Positions 25,653 through 33,843 of a stretch of DNA of 64,000 nt are shown here, piece after piece. Location: NCBI GenBank assembly GCA_958295955.1, contig OY282420.1, positions 2,928,435 to 2,992,434 on the forward strand. Reading direction: 5' to 3'. Below the pieces are notes generated by a model, which worked only from the letters and a program-made list of their open reading frames with translations, was not told the origin of the DNA and made no database searches. Numbering within the stretch: position 1 is the first letter of the stretch; each line of letters starts with the position of its first letter. This DNA comes from an uncultured Bryobacterales bacterium. Its GTDB lineage: Bacteria; Acidobacteriota; Terriglobia; Bryobacterales; UBA6623. Position numbers and translations under genes: made by a program.

Positions 25653-26425
25653 CCACGGCCCTGGTCCGCTACGAGCCCCCGCTCGGCGATACTCTGTTCG
25701 CGCGCCGCGGCCTGCTGCTCGATTTGCGCCGCAAGCTGCGCGCTCTCGAAGACGAGTACAACGCCGAAGCCGCCGCGCTGCAGCAGTTCGAGCGCCGCTA
25801 CAAGCCCGCCGTCGGCGCGCGCTACGACGAGTTGGAACGGCTCCGCGGGAAGATCGACCGCGCCTGGGACGCCCTGCGCCGCGGCCGCGCCCCGCAAGCG
25901 GAGAGCGCGCCGCCGGAAGAGCCGGAAACCGACATATTTCGGCCCGGCGGCGAGTTGCGCCGTCTGTTCCGCGCCCTTGCCCGCCGCATCCATCCCGACT
26001 TGGCCGTGGACGACGAAGACCGCGTGCGGCGCCACGAGTTCATGGCCGAAGCCACGCTGGCCTACCGGGCGAACGACGCGCGGCGGCTGCAATGGCTGCT
26101 CGAGCATTGGGAGGCGCAGCGCAGCTCGATTTCCGGGAACGATCCTCATGCGCTGCTGTCCCGAACCGACCGGCAAATCGCCTGGACGCGCTACCGCGTC
26201 CGCGAAATGCACGCCGCGATCGGCGAGTTGCACGCTTCGTCTCTGGCCGAGATCAAGCGCGAAGCGGAAGCGGCCCGCGGCATGGGCCGCAACTTGATCC
26301 TCGAATTGCGCAAGCGGGTCAGCAGCGAGATCGACGCCGCGCGCCGCGAGTTGGAGCGCGTGCGCCAAGCCCTCGCCGACCTCGACCCGGAACTCCTGCG
26401 CATGGTGGAGGAGAACCAGGTTTGA
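25649..26425 (+). CDS. J-domain-like coiled-coil protein of unknown function
   Basis: 258 residues from the GTG at 25649, in a GTGA overlap with the previous stop. The N-terminal 90 residues are helical and coiled-coil prone. Around residues 105-145, LFRALARRIHPDLAVDDEDR with EFMAEATLAYRANDARRLQ reads like a DnaJ J-domain with its HPD tripeptide. The rest is again long charged helix. It could recruit DnaK or only resemble a J-domain. The tight coupling to the nucleotidyltransferase suggests a shared process, not yet identified. Confidence 0.65.
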   Translation: MTTALVRYEPPLGDTLFARRGLLLDLRRKLRALEDEYNAEAAALQQFERRYKPAVGARYDELERLRGKIDRAWDALRRGRAPQAESAPPEEPETDIFRPGGELRRLFRALARRIHPDLAVDDEDRVRRHEFMAEATLAYRANDARRLQWLLEHWEAQRSSISGNDPHALLSRTDRQIAWTRYRVREMHAAIGELHASSLAEIKREAEAARGMGRNLILELRKRVSSEIDAARRELERVRQALADLDPELLRMVEENQV

Positions 26426-26491
26426 CGCCTCTCCTCCCCGAACGGCCGCGGGAGTCCGCCGCTCCGTCTTCGTGATTTTCACTACGGGCGG

Positions 26492-27067
26492 TTAGCGCTT
26501 GACCGAAGAGCCGGCGGCGTGCTCCAGATCGGCGACGGTCCGCTCCAACGCGGCGGAGAGCGGCGTGCCGCCCGCGGCCCGAATCGCATCGGCCGCGGCG
26601 CGGTAGTACCACAGCGTCCCCTGCCGTCCGCCCCTGAACTGCTTCCAGATTGCTTCGCCGGTTTCGCGGTACGCAGCGAGCAGCGATCGGGCGTTGTGCA
26701 GCTTGTCGGCGGATACGACCAGCAGCACGGAAGGGCCGGCGTCCGCGAGGCCGGCGACGTGGGCGCGCTTGCGCTGCTTCCAGGGCGGCTTGGGCATGCG
26801 GTCGGTGTCCGAGCAGCCGTCGACAATTGCGGCGACTCTTGCGCCGAAGCGGGCGCGTATTTTCTCCCGCGTCGCGGCGCCGCCCTGATCCTCGACGGCA
26901 TCGTGCAGCAGCGCGGCGATCGCCTCGTCTTCATCGCCTCCGGCCTCGATCGCCAGCGCGGCGACGGCCAGCAGATGAGATATGTAAGCAACGCCCGACA
27001 CCTTGCGCGCTTGTCCGCGATGCAAGCGGCAGGCAAAGACAAGGGCGTTGTCAAATCGCTCGGTCAT
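26492..27067 (-). CDS. Stand-alone HD hydrolase, (p)ppGpp-hydrolase-like
   Basis: 191 residues. The pattern HRGQARKVSGVAYISHLLAV, then AIAALLHDAVEDQGG and later SADKLHNARSLL, follows the metal-binding H...HD...D scheme of the SpoT/RelA hydrolase domain. It lacks synthetase, TGS and ACT domains, so it resembles small alarmone hydrolases (SAH, animal MESH1). The inferred activity is removal of the 3'-pyrophosphate from (p)ppGpp; other phosphohydrolase substrates are possible. It is the upstream gene of a two-gene minus-strand group only if transcription continues from the hypothetical gene at 27086-27427. Confidence 0.75.
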   Translation of the reverse strand: MTERFDNALVFACRLHRGQARKVSGVAYISHLLAVAALAIEAGGDEDEAIAALLHDAVEDQGGAATREKIRARFGARVAAIVDGCSDTDRMPKPPWKQRKRAHVAGLADAGPSVLLVVSADKLHNARSLLAAYRETGEAIWKQFRGGRQGTLWYYRAAADAIRAAGGTPLSAALERTVADLEHAAGSSVKR

Positions 27068-27085
27068 CTGCGGTCTCCGCGTCTC

Positions 27086-27427
27086 TCAGGGACGCTGCCG
27101 CAGGCGCGCGATCTGGCGTTCCAGCGAACGGATGCGCGCTTCCATTTGCCGGCCGGGCGAGTTGGCCCCGGCCCACGGGGACGGACTCTCTTCCAGGCGG
27201 ATCACGCGTACTTCGAGCCGGTCAAGCTTCGCTTCGGCCGAGTTGCCGAGCGCCGCCGGCGGAGACAACTCCGCGACGCGTTTTTCCATCGTATCGAGGC
27301 GGGCTTCGATGGCTTCGAGCCGCCTGTCGAGCGTCATTCGCGGCGGCCCGGCCTGTTGCCCCCGAAGCGAGTAGAACAGCGGCAGAGACACGGCGGCAAC
27401 GAGCAACCAGGCAGTTCTATGGGTCAT
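27086..27427 (-). CDS. Small exported coiled-coil protein
   Basis: 113 residues from the ATG at 27427. MTHRTAWLLVAAVSLPLFYS is a signal peptide or N-terminal anchor. The rest (RRLEAIEARLDTMEKRVAEL, RLEVRVIRLEES, MEARIRSLERQIARLRQR) has heptad spacing and should form coiled coil. The function is unknown. It sits 18 bases upstream of the HD hydrolase gene on the same strand. Confidence 0.6.
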   Translation of the reverse strand: MTHRTAWLLVAAVSLPLFYSLRGQQAGPPRMTLDRRLEAIEARLDTMEKRVAELSPPAALGNSAEAKLDRLEVRVIRLEESPSPWAGANSPGRQMEARIRSLERQIARLRQRP

Positions 27428-27568
27428 GATCGGCACGCTCCACAATACCACTCGTCGGCAGGCGGCCTCAGGCGTTCCCGCTCGACGGGAAGGAGAGCCG
27501 TCGATGCGCCCCGGACGCCGTTTCGAGCGCTTGGAGCGCATCGTCATTGAGCGATGAACCTGCGAAAT

Positions 27569-30500
27569 TCAGTCGCGGCGCAACCCCTCGAGCAACGGCA
27601 GGCGCAGGCTGACCGCCGCCGCGCCGGCTCCGGCGAGCAGCCCGGCGGCGGCAATGCCGGCCAGCATCGCCACAAACGAAAGCCACGGCGGATCGGCCGC
27701 GCCGCCGAGCAGATGCGGCGTCACGGCAAGCAACCCGGACAGGCTCCCGGCGGCCATGCCGAAGAAGAGCAGAAATGAGTTTTCCGACAAGACCAGCTTG
27801 GCGATCGAGCGCTCCCCGAAGCCGACCGCCCGGAGCAGCGCCAACTCGCCGCGCCGCTCCAGAACGTTGCGGATCATGACCACGGCAAGCCCGAGGACGC
27901 CGAGCAGCAACCCCAACCCGCCAAGCGTCTGGAACGTGCTGAGATAAGTATTCTGCACCACCAGGAAACCGGCGAGGCGGTCGGCCGTGCGCACGGCGTC
28001 GAGACCGCGGTCGGCAAACGCCTCTTCGAGCGCGAGCGCCGCATCGTCCGCATCGGTTTCGACCAGGAGCGTGTGAAATCCGCTGTGTCCGGGCGCCATG
28101 CGCAGAAAGTTTTCCTCCGACAGGATCAATTCCGACTGAAAGACGCTGTGCGCGAGCAGCCCGGCGATCAGCAGGCGCCTGTCCTGCCCGGAGTCGTCGG
28201 TAACGGTCAATTCTTGGCCGAGCGCGAGGTGCAGGATCCACATGACCGAGTTCATATCGCCGAAAACGGGGATCGCGCCGTCGAAATCCTTTTCGAGAAG
28301 CAGCCAGGGGTTTTCTTTCTCGGCCTCCGTTTCGGCCAGCGTGCCTTGAAAGGCAAAGCCGCCGCGGGCGATGAACTCTTGCGGCGCGCCCAGCAGGGTC
28401 GGCTTCGACGGTTGGTACAGGTTCAGGCAACTCGCGTCTTCCCCCGGCTTGCGGCGGAGGGGAAACACGGTCATGGAATCGAGAGCATCCGCCTGAAGCT
28501 GTCCGCGGAAAATCGGCAGGTCCGACTCGGCGATCAGGCGGAATCCTCCGTCTCCGGAATTGCGCGCCGGCTCTTGGGCCGTCACGTCCTGGCGGTACAT
28601 GGAGACCGTCGCGATCAGAAACGCGGCGCAGGCCACCAAGGCGACCGAGAGCACGCTGCGCGTCGGGTGGCGCGCGCCGTTGCGGATGCCCAGCCGGCGG
28701 ATGCCGGACGCCGCCTCGGCGGAGCGCGCCGGAGCGAGCAGCATGTAACGGAAATACGCTACGGCGGCCACCAGGGCGAGGGTCCCCGCGCCGAAGAACG
28801 CCCCCAGCCGGGCGCTCGCGCCGGAGCCGAAAGACCCCGCCAACATGCCGAGTCCGAGCAGGGAGGCGGCAAGCACGATCCATTTCAGGCGCCTGACGCT
28901 CTTGCGGCGGCCTTCACCCCATGCCGAGGCTTCCGCGGCGCCCGACAGCAGCGACCGCGGCGAAAGGCGTTTCAGCTTGCGCACCGAAAGCCAAACGGAA
29001 AGAACCATCAGCAGGAACGCGCCCGCCGCGCCGAACGCCAGGCTGCCGGGCTCGACGTGCAACTCGAGAAACGAGCCGCCGACGGCGGCGCTCCACCACG
29101 TGCGCAGGCCGTACACCATCAGCGCCGCATAGGCGACGGCCCCGGGAATCCCGATCAGGCAGCCCGCCGCGGCGATCAGCGCGCCTTCCGCGAGCAGCAG
29201 CCGTTGTATGCGTCCCGGCTTTTGCCCGGCGGCCAGCAGCAAGCCGACCTCTTTCGCCCTGCGCTCGACGCCGAGCCGGAAGAGCAGCGCCACGAGCATC
29301 GCCGCCGAAGCGATGAGAAAGATGCTGAAGCCGATGAACAGTCCCGAGAAATCGGTCGCGCCCGACGACGCTTCGAGCCCCTGTTGCTTCACCGGCTGAA
29401 ACTCCAGCCCGAACGCCGCCGGGTCGATGCGCTTCCGCGCTTCGTCCCGAAACCGCGCGGCGGCTTGGGCGAGGCTTACGCCGGCGGCGGGGGCAAGCCG
29501 GAGCGAGGTGAGTTGTCCGAAGCGGTTCGACCACAATTGCTTCGCCGTCTCCAACGCTGCGTAAGCCTTGGGCGCGGCGCGGTATCTGTCCCAATAGTCC
29601 TCGTCCTTGTCCCGGATCCGGCCGAGATCGACCGGAAACGGCGGATTCCAATCGCCGATGCGCTCGGCGTCGGACATGCCCTTGTACTGCGGGGCGAGAT
29701 CGCGGTCGAGCGCCGGGCCGGACATGGCGACGATGCCCTTGAGCCGGAACCGCCGCCGCCCCGTGACCAGCGCCCCATCGGGGCCCAGCTCGTAGTAGCT
29801 CAGAGCAATTTCGTCGCCGGGTTTCGCCTGCAGATCGTCCGCCGCCCAGCGGTTGAGCAACAGGTCGTTGCCGGCAAGCGCGGGCGGGGCCGCTCCTCCG
29901 GCGAGACGCAGACCTGCGGGCAAGCGTTCAAGCGCCGTTACGGTCGAATAGGGGATCGAGCGACCGCCCGAATCGATGGCGTTCGCCAAGTAGGTGAGCG
30001 CCTGTACGGAATCGAGTTCCGCCGCCTCGGCCGCGTCTGCGATCCATTCGGCGGCATGCCGCTCGAGGACGATGCGCCCGGTCTGCACCGCGAGTTGCCG
30101 CCGGCCGTCGAGCGGGCGAACCTCGATTTCCAGATCGTCGAAAGAAACCGCCTCGGCGAACGACGCGCGGAGGTCTTCGGCGTTGCCGCCCGCGGCAAAA
30201 AGCGCATTGACGCGCCCCGGCCGGTCCAGACCCTGCTGCAGAACGCCGCGGCTGACGAAAACGTTGAACGGCAACTGCTGATTCGGCGAGAGGCCGAAAC
30301 GGCCCGGCCCGCGGTTGTCCAGAATCTTCACGACCTTCAGCCGCAGCAGGCGGACGTTATCCGTCTTGCGCCCCATCACCGATTCGGCCGGAACCAGCGT
30401 GTCGGTCTGAAAGCGCAACAGGATCGCGTCGCCGTCCGCCGCGCCCAACTCGCGGGCCAGCATCGCGTTGATGACGATCTCCCGCGTCCCGATCTCAGGC

Positions 30501-30859
30501 GTCGGCAGATCGTAGAAACCCCAGAACGTTTCGTCCACGCCGTGGATATTGACTTTGGAAGCGCGTGCGCCCGTCTGCGCGTTCTCGACGCTGCCGCGAA
30601 TCAGAACGCCGGCGGAAACGCGGTCGAATCCGGCGATCTCGGAGGCCAGCTCCGGGCGGAAATAACGCTCGGCGACCAGCGCGTGATCGATTGCTCCGAG
30701 CCGGTCGAGCGTCAAGCCGCGCAGGCTGCCGCGCACCGAATCGCCGACCAGCAGCGCGCCCGCCAACACCGCCGCGCCGACCGCAACGCCGCAAGCGACC
30801 GCGGCATGGAGCGAACGGTAATGGACCAGCGACCGGAACAGCAATTTCCGCAAAGACAT
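27569..30859 (-). CDS. Large FtsX/MacB-type ABC transporter permease
   Basis: 1096 residues from the ATG at 30859 (MSLRKLLFRSLVHYRSLHAA). An N-terminal membrane helix is followed by a MacB-like periplasmic domain with GDSVRGSLRGLTLDRLG. Hydrophobic FtsX cores lie near residues 500-660 (FIGFSIFLIASAAMLVALLF) and at the C-terminus (GVLGLAVVMIRNVLERRGEL, then helices). The duplicated permease layout is typical of acidobacterial exporters and lipoprotein-release or mechanotransmission systems. No ATPase gene is adjacent, so the partner must be elsewhere. A weak TACACT box lies ten bases before the start. Confidence 0.82.
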   Translation of the reverse strand: MSLRKLLFRSLVHYRSLHAAVACGVAVGAAVLAGALLVGDSVRGSLRGLTLDRLGAIDHALVAERYFRPELASEIAGFDRVSAGVLIRGSVENAQTGARASKVNIHGVDETFWGFYDLPTPEIGTREIVINAMLARELGAADGDAILLRFQTDTLVPAESVMGRKTDNVRLLRLKVVKILDNRGPGRFGLSPNQQLPFNVFVSRGVLQQGLDRPGRVNALFAAGGNAEDLRASFAEAVSFDDLEIEVRPLDGRRQLAVQTGRIVLERHAAEWIADAAEAAELDSVQALTYLANAIDSGGRSIPYSTVTALERLPAGLRLAGGAAPPALAGNDLLLNRWAADDLQAKPGDEIALSYYELGPDGALVTGRRRFRLKGIVAMSGPALDRDLAPQYKGMSDAERIGDWNPPFPVDLGRIRDKDEDYWDRYRAAPKAYAALETAKQLWSNRFGQLTSLRLAPAAGVSLAQAAARFRDEARKRIDPAAFGLEFQPVKQQGLEASSGATDFSGLFIGFSIFLIASAAMLVALLFRLGVERRAKEVGLLLAAGQKPGRIQRLLLAEGALIAAAGCLIGIPGAVAYAALMVYGLRTWWSAAVGGSFLELHVEPGSLAFGAAGAFLLMVLSVWLSVRKLKRLSPRSLLSGAAEASAWGEGRRKSVRRLKWIVLAASLLGLGMLAGSFGSGASARLGAFFGAGTLALVAAVAYFRYMLLAPARSAEAASGIRRLGIRNGARHPTRSVLSVALVACAAFLIATVSMYRQDVTAQEPARNSGDGGFRLIAESDLPIFRGQLQADALDSMTVFPLRRKPGEDASCLNLYQPSKPTLLGAPQEFIARGGFAFQGTLAETEAEKENPWLLLEKDFDGAIPVFGDMNSVMWILHLALGQELTVTDDSGQDRRLLIAGLLAHSVFQSELILSEENFLRMAPGHSGFHTLLVETDADDAALALEEAFADRGLDAVRTADRLAGFLVVQNTYLSTFQTLGGLGLLLGVLGLAVVMIRNVLERRGELALLRAVGFGERSIAKLVLSENSFLLFFGMAAGSLSGLLAVTPHLLGGAADPPWLSFVAMLAGIAAAGLLAGAGAAAVSLRLPLLEGLRRD

Positions 30860-30919
30860 GGCTTGTGCCAGTGTAGCCGGGCTTCGCCGGTGAATAGTGG
30901 ATCGCAAAGAGTTGCGGAT

Positions 30920-31387
30920 TTACGGCGCGGTATCCGCAGTCTCAACGCCGGAGCCGGCCGGCGGAAGCTCTTCGACCGCTTTCTCCAATTCCGCCACCCG
31001 CCTGCGAACCTGCTTCGCCCGGCTGCCCACGCTCTCCAGTCCCAGAAACGTCTTGTACGCCTCCAGAGCCTGCGCCGGCTGATCGAGCTTTTCGCGCGAC
31101 CGCCCGAGCTTCCAGAACGCCAGGGCGAAGGAGGGGTTCCAGCGGGTCGCCTCGATATAGCGGCCGACGGCGGCGCGGTGGCTGCCCTTCCCGGCGTAGT
31201 GATCGCCGACCTTCATCTCGTATTGCGCTTGAATCGGGTTGAAGACGTATTCGGTTGGAGCGACGAATTCTTCGTCTTCGTCGATCATTGCCGGCGCCTC
31301 CGCCGCCGGCCGCTCGTCCGGGCTCTTGAGTTGCGCGGAAGCGGTTGCGCAGAGCGCCGGCACGACGGCGATCCAAACAGCGCGCAT
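30920..31387 (-). CDS. Exported TPR-like protein
   Basis: 155 residues. MRAVWIAVVPALCATASAQ is a signal peptide. The mature part has about one and a half tetratricopeptide repeats (GDHYAGKGSHRAAVGRYIEA, then LGRSREKLDQPAQALEAYKT), then a charged helix. It is probably a periplasmic scaffold related to BamD-like or lipoprotein TPR proteins. TATACT ends six bases before the ATG and may drive a leaderless message. It lies upstream of, and on the same strand as, the large permease. Confidence 0.7.
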   Translation of the reverse strand: MRAVWIAVVPALCATASAQLKSPDERPAAEAPAMIDEDEEFVAPTEYVFNPIQAQYEMKVGDHYAGKGSHRAAVGRYIEATRWNPSFALAFWKLGRSREKLDQPAQALEAYKTFLGLESVGSRAKQVRRRVAELEKAVEELPPAGSGVETADTAP

Positions 31388-31393
31388 GTCAAG

Positions 31394-31399
31394 AGTATA
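31394..31399 (-). promoter_or_regulatory. -10-like box six bases before the TPR gene
   Basis: On the minus strand TATACT is followed by six bases and the ATG at 31387. No ribosome-binding site fits between them. This is part of a recurring arrangement in the window. Confidence 0.45.
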
Positions 31400-31498
31400 T
31401 CCTTGTCATCGAGACAACTTTGTATGTACGGCGACGCGCGGCCGCCCGGAGCGGACCGCCGCGGCCCGCGGGACTGACGGCCGGCCCGCCTTTTCCTT

Positions 31499-31504
31499 TA
31501 CAAT
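31499..31504 (+). promoter_or_regulatory. -10-like box six bases before the PhoD gene
   Basis: TACAAT followed by gctccc and the ATG at 31511. It predicts transcription starting at or within the start codon. A weak -35 (CTGACG) lies 19 bases upstream. Confidence 0.45.
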
Positions 31505-31510
31505 GCTCCC

Positions 31511-32950
31511 ATGCGCTACCTGTCGGCAATCGTCGTTCCCCTCGTTTTGGGAGCCGGCTGCGGCGCCGATGTCGAGTACCTGCCGGAATCGCGGCAGGCG
31601 ACCGGAATCAAGGTCGGCGAGGTGACGTCGACCACCGCGGTCGTCTGGACGCGGATTACCGCAGCCGCAAGCCGCCGCGCCGACGGGATCGCCATCCGCG
31701 CCCGCGCGGTCAAACCAAAATCGGGGGAGCCGGTCGCGCAACTCGACCCGAACGACCTGCAAAACTCCGTGCCCGGCGCCCCCGGCCGCGTGCGTTTGCG
31801 TTACGCGGACAACGTCAATTTCTTCGATCCCGTCGAGAGCGAATGGTTCGCGGTTAACGCCGAAGACGACTACACGCACCACTTCAAGCTCAGCGGCCTG
31901 AAGCCGTCAACCGTTTATTACGTCGAGACCGAAACTTCCAACGTCGAGGGCAGCGTGCTGCACGAGCCGCTGAACGGACGCTTCGAGACCGCGCCGCCCG
32001 AGAACGAATACGCAACCGTCACATTCACCGTGGTTACGGGGCAAGCCAACCGCGACCACGACCATCCCGACGGCTACAAGATATATCCGGCCATGCTGAA
32101 GCTCGGGCCGAAATTCATCGTGCCGACGGGCGACACGGTTTACTACGACAGCGACGCGCCGCTCGCGACCTCCATCGACTTGGCGCGGTTCCACTGGCAC
32201 CGCATGTACAGCTTTCCGACGATCTTGAAGTTTCATCTCAGCGTGCCGGGCTACTGGGAGAAAGACGACCACGACTCGTACCACAACGACAACTGGCCGG
32301 GAATGAGCCGCGAGTACATGGGGACCTTCAGTTGGGAGCAAGGACTGAAAGTTTACAGCGAACAGGCGCCGATGAGCGACGCGCCGTACCGCACCTTCCG
32401 CTGGGGCAAGGGGCTGCAAGTCTGGGTTGTCGAGGGGCGCGATTTTCGTTCACCCAACAACATGGAAGACGGCCCCGGCAAAAGCATTTGGGGAGAAGCG
32501 CAAAAACGCTGGCTCAAGCAAACGCTGTCGGCAAGCGACGCGGATTGGAAAGTGCTCGTGAGCCCGACGCCGATCGTCGGTCCCGACCGCAGCAAAAAAA
32601 ACGACAACCACGCCAATGCGGGCTTTACCCATGAAGGCGACGAAATCCGCCGCTGGTTCGCCGACAACCTGCCGGACAATTTCTTTATCGCCTGCGGCGA
32701 CCGGCACTGGCAGTATCATTCGGTTCATCCGACAACGGGCGTCCACGAATTCTCCTCCGGGCCGGCGACGGACGAGCACGCCGGCGGCAGCCCGGGCGAA
32801 GACCGCCGCTACCACCGCTTTCACCGCGTGGCCGGAGGGTTCCTGTCGGTAACGACCGAGAAGATGCTGGGCAAAAGCGAGATTACTTTCCGACACCATG
32901 ACGTGGACGGCAACGTCGTCTATGAGTTGGGGCGGGAAAAAACGCTGTAG
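31511..32950 (+). CDS. PhoD-like alkaline phosphatase, probable lipoprotein
   Basis: 479 residues. The signal ends in LGAGC (Cys17), a lipobox, so the protein is probably membrane-anchored on the periplasmic side. An N-terminal fibronectin-like domain (VGEVTSTTAVVWTRIT) precedes the metallophosphoesterase core: PTGDTVYYDSDAP, EKDDHDSYHNDNWPG and CGDRHWQYHSVHP. PhoD enzymes cleave phosphodiesters and monoesters using iron and calcium. Individual metal ligands fit the family but were not modelled. The gene appears monocistronic. Confidence 0.85.
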   Translation: MRYLSAIVVPLVLGAGCGADVEYLPESRQATGIKVGEVTSTTAVVWTRITAAASRRADGIAIRARAVKPKSGEPVAQLDPNDLQNSVPGAPGRVRLRYADNVNFFDPVESEWFAVNAEDDYTHHFKLSGLKPSTVYYVETETSNVEGSVLHEPLNGRFETAPPENEYATVTFTVVTGQANRDHDHPDGYKIYPAMLKLGPKFIVPTGDTVYYDSDAPLATSIDLARFHWHRMYSFPTILKFHLSVPGYWEKDDHDSYHNDNWPGMSREYMGTFSWEQGLKVYSEQAPMSDAPYRTFRWGKGLQVWVVEGRDFRSPNNMEDGPGKSIWGEAQKRWLKQTLSASDADWKVLVSPTPIVGPDRSKKNDNHANAGFTHEGDEIRRWFADNLPDNFFIACGDRHWQYHSVHPTTGVHEFSSGPATDEHAGGSPGEDRRYHRFHRVAGGFLSVTTEKMLGKSEITFRHHDVDGNVVYELGREKTL

Positions 32951-32998
32951 AACCGCGGCTGCGCCGGCGGCGCGCTATCATAAGCGGCGGAAACTCGC

Positions 32999-33841
32999 AT
33001 GAAACTTCGAGCCGTTCCGGCAGCGCTGCTCGCTGCCGCAGTTTTGGCTTGGGCCGCTTCTCACGACGGAAGAGGCGCGCTGCCGGCCGATGCCGAATCC
33101 GCCGCCGCGAAATTGAACGCATCCCCGCGCCACGGCGAATGGATCGAAATCGGCGAAGGGCGCAACGATTCGTGGAGCGACTCGGTTCACGCCTGGGTGT
33201 CGTATCCCGAGCGGGCGACCCGCGCCCCGACCGTCATCGTGATCCATGAGATCTTCGGCCTGACGGACTGGGTCCGCGCCGTGGCCGACCAACTCGCCGC
33301 CGAAGGCTTCATCGCCGTCGCGCCCGATCTGTTGAGCGGCTACGGCCCCGCCGGCCGCACGCCCGAAGATCCGCAGGAAGCGGTCAAGCTGATCCGCGAG
33401 CGCCGCACCGAAGACGTTGTCCGCAGACTGACTTCGACGGCGCGTTACGCGACTTCCTTGCCCGCCTCCAACGGCAAGTACGGCTGCATCGGCTTCTGCT
33501 GGGGCGGGGCGGCGAGCTTCGAATTCGCCGGAAACGAAGACCGCTTGGCCGCCGCGGTCGTCTATTACGGAACGTCGCCGGAGCGCAAGACCCTGGGGCG
33601 GATACGAGCGCCCGTGCTCGGCCTCTACGGCGCGGACGACGCCCGCGTCAATGCGACGATCCCTGACGCGGCGCGCCTGATGCGGCAATTCGGCAAGAGC
33701 TACGCCCCGCATGTTTTCGACGGCGCGGGCCACGCCTTCCTGCGGCAGCAAAAGGCCCGTGACGGGGCGAACCTGGCTGCCGCCAAAGCGGCCTGGCCGC
33801 TTACGATCGACTTTCTACGCGAGCATCTGGAGAGCCGTTAA
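32999..33841 (+). CDS. Exported dienelactone-hydrolase-family protein
   Basis: 280 residues with the signal peptide MKLRAVPAALLAAAVLAWAA. The alpha/beta-hydrolase core has VIVIHEIFGLTDWVRAVADQ, the nucleophile elbow GCIGFCWGGAAS with Cys in place of Ser as in dienelactone hydrolases, an Asp strand VLGLYGADDARVN, and a catalytic His in FDGAGHAFL. The natural ester or lactone is unknown. TATCAT (32976-32981) may be its -10. The next gene, the YHYH protein, starts two bases after its stop, so the two are an operon. Confidence 0.87.
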   Translation: MKLRAVPAALLAAAVLAWAASHDGRGALPADAESAAAKLNASPRHGEWIEIGEGRNDSWSDSVHAWVSYPERATRAPTVIVIHEIFGLTDWVRAVADQLAAEGFIAVAPDLLSGYGPAGRTPEDPQEAVKLIRERRTEDVVRRLTSTARYATSLPASNGKYGCIGFCWGGAASFEFAGNEDRLAAAVVYYGTSPERKTLGRIRAPVLGLYGADDARVNATIPDAARLMRQFGKSYAPHVFDGAGHAFLRQQKARDGANLAAAKAAWPLTIDFLREHLESR

Positions 33842-33843
33842 CC

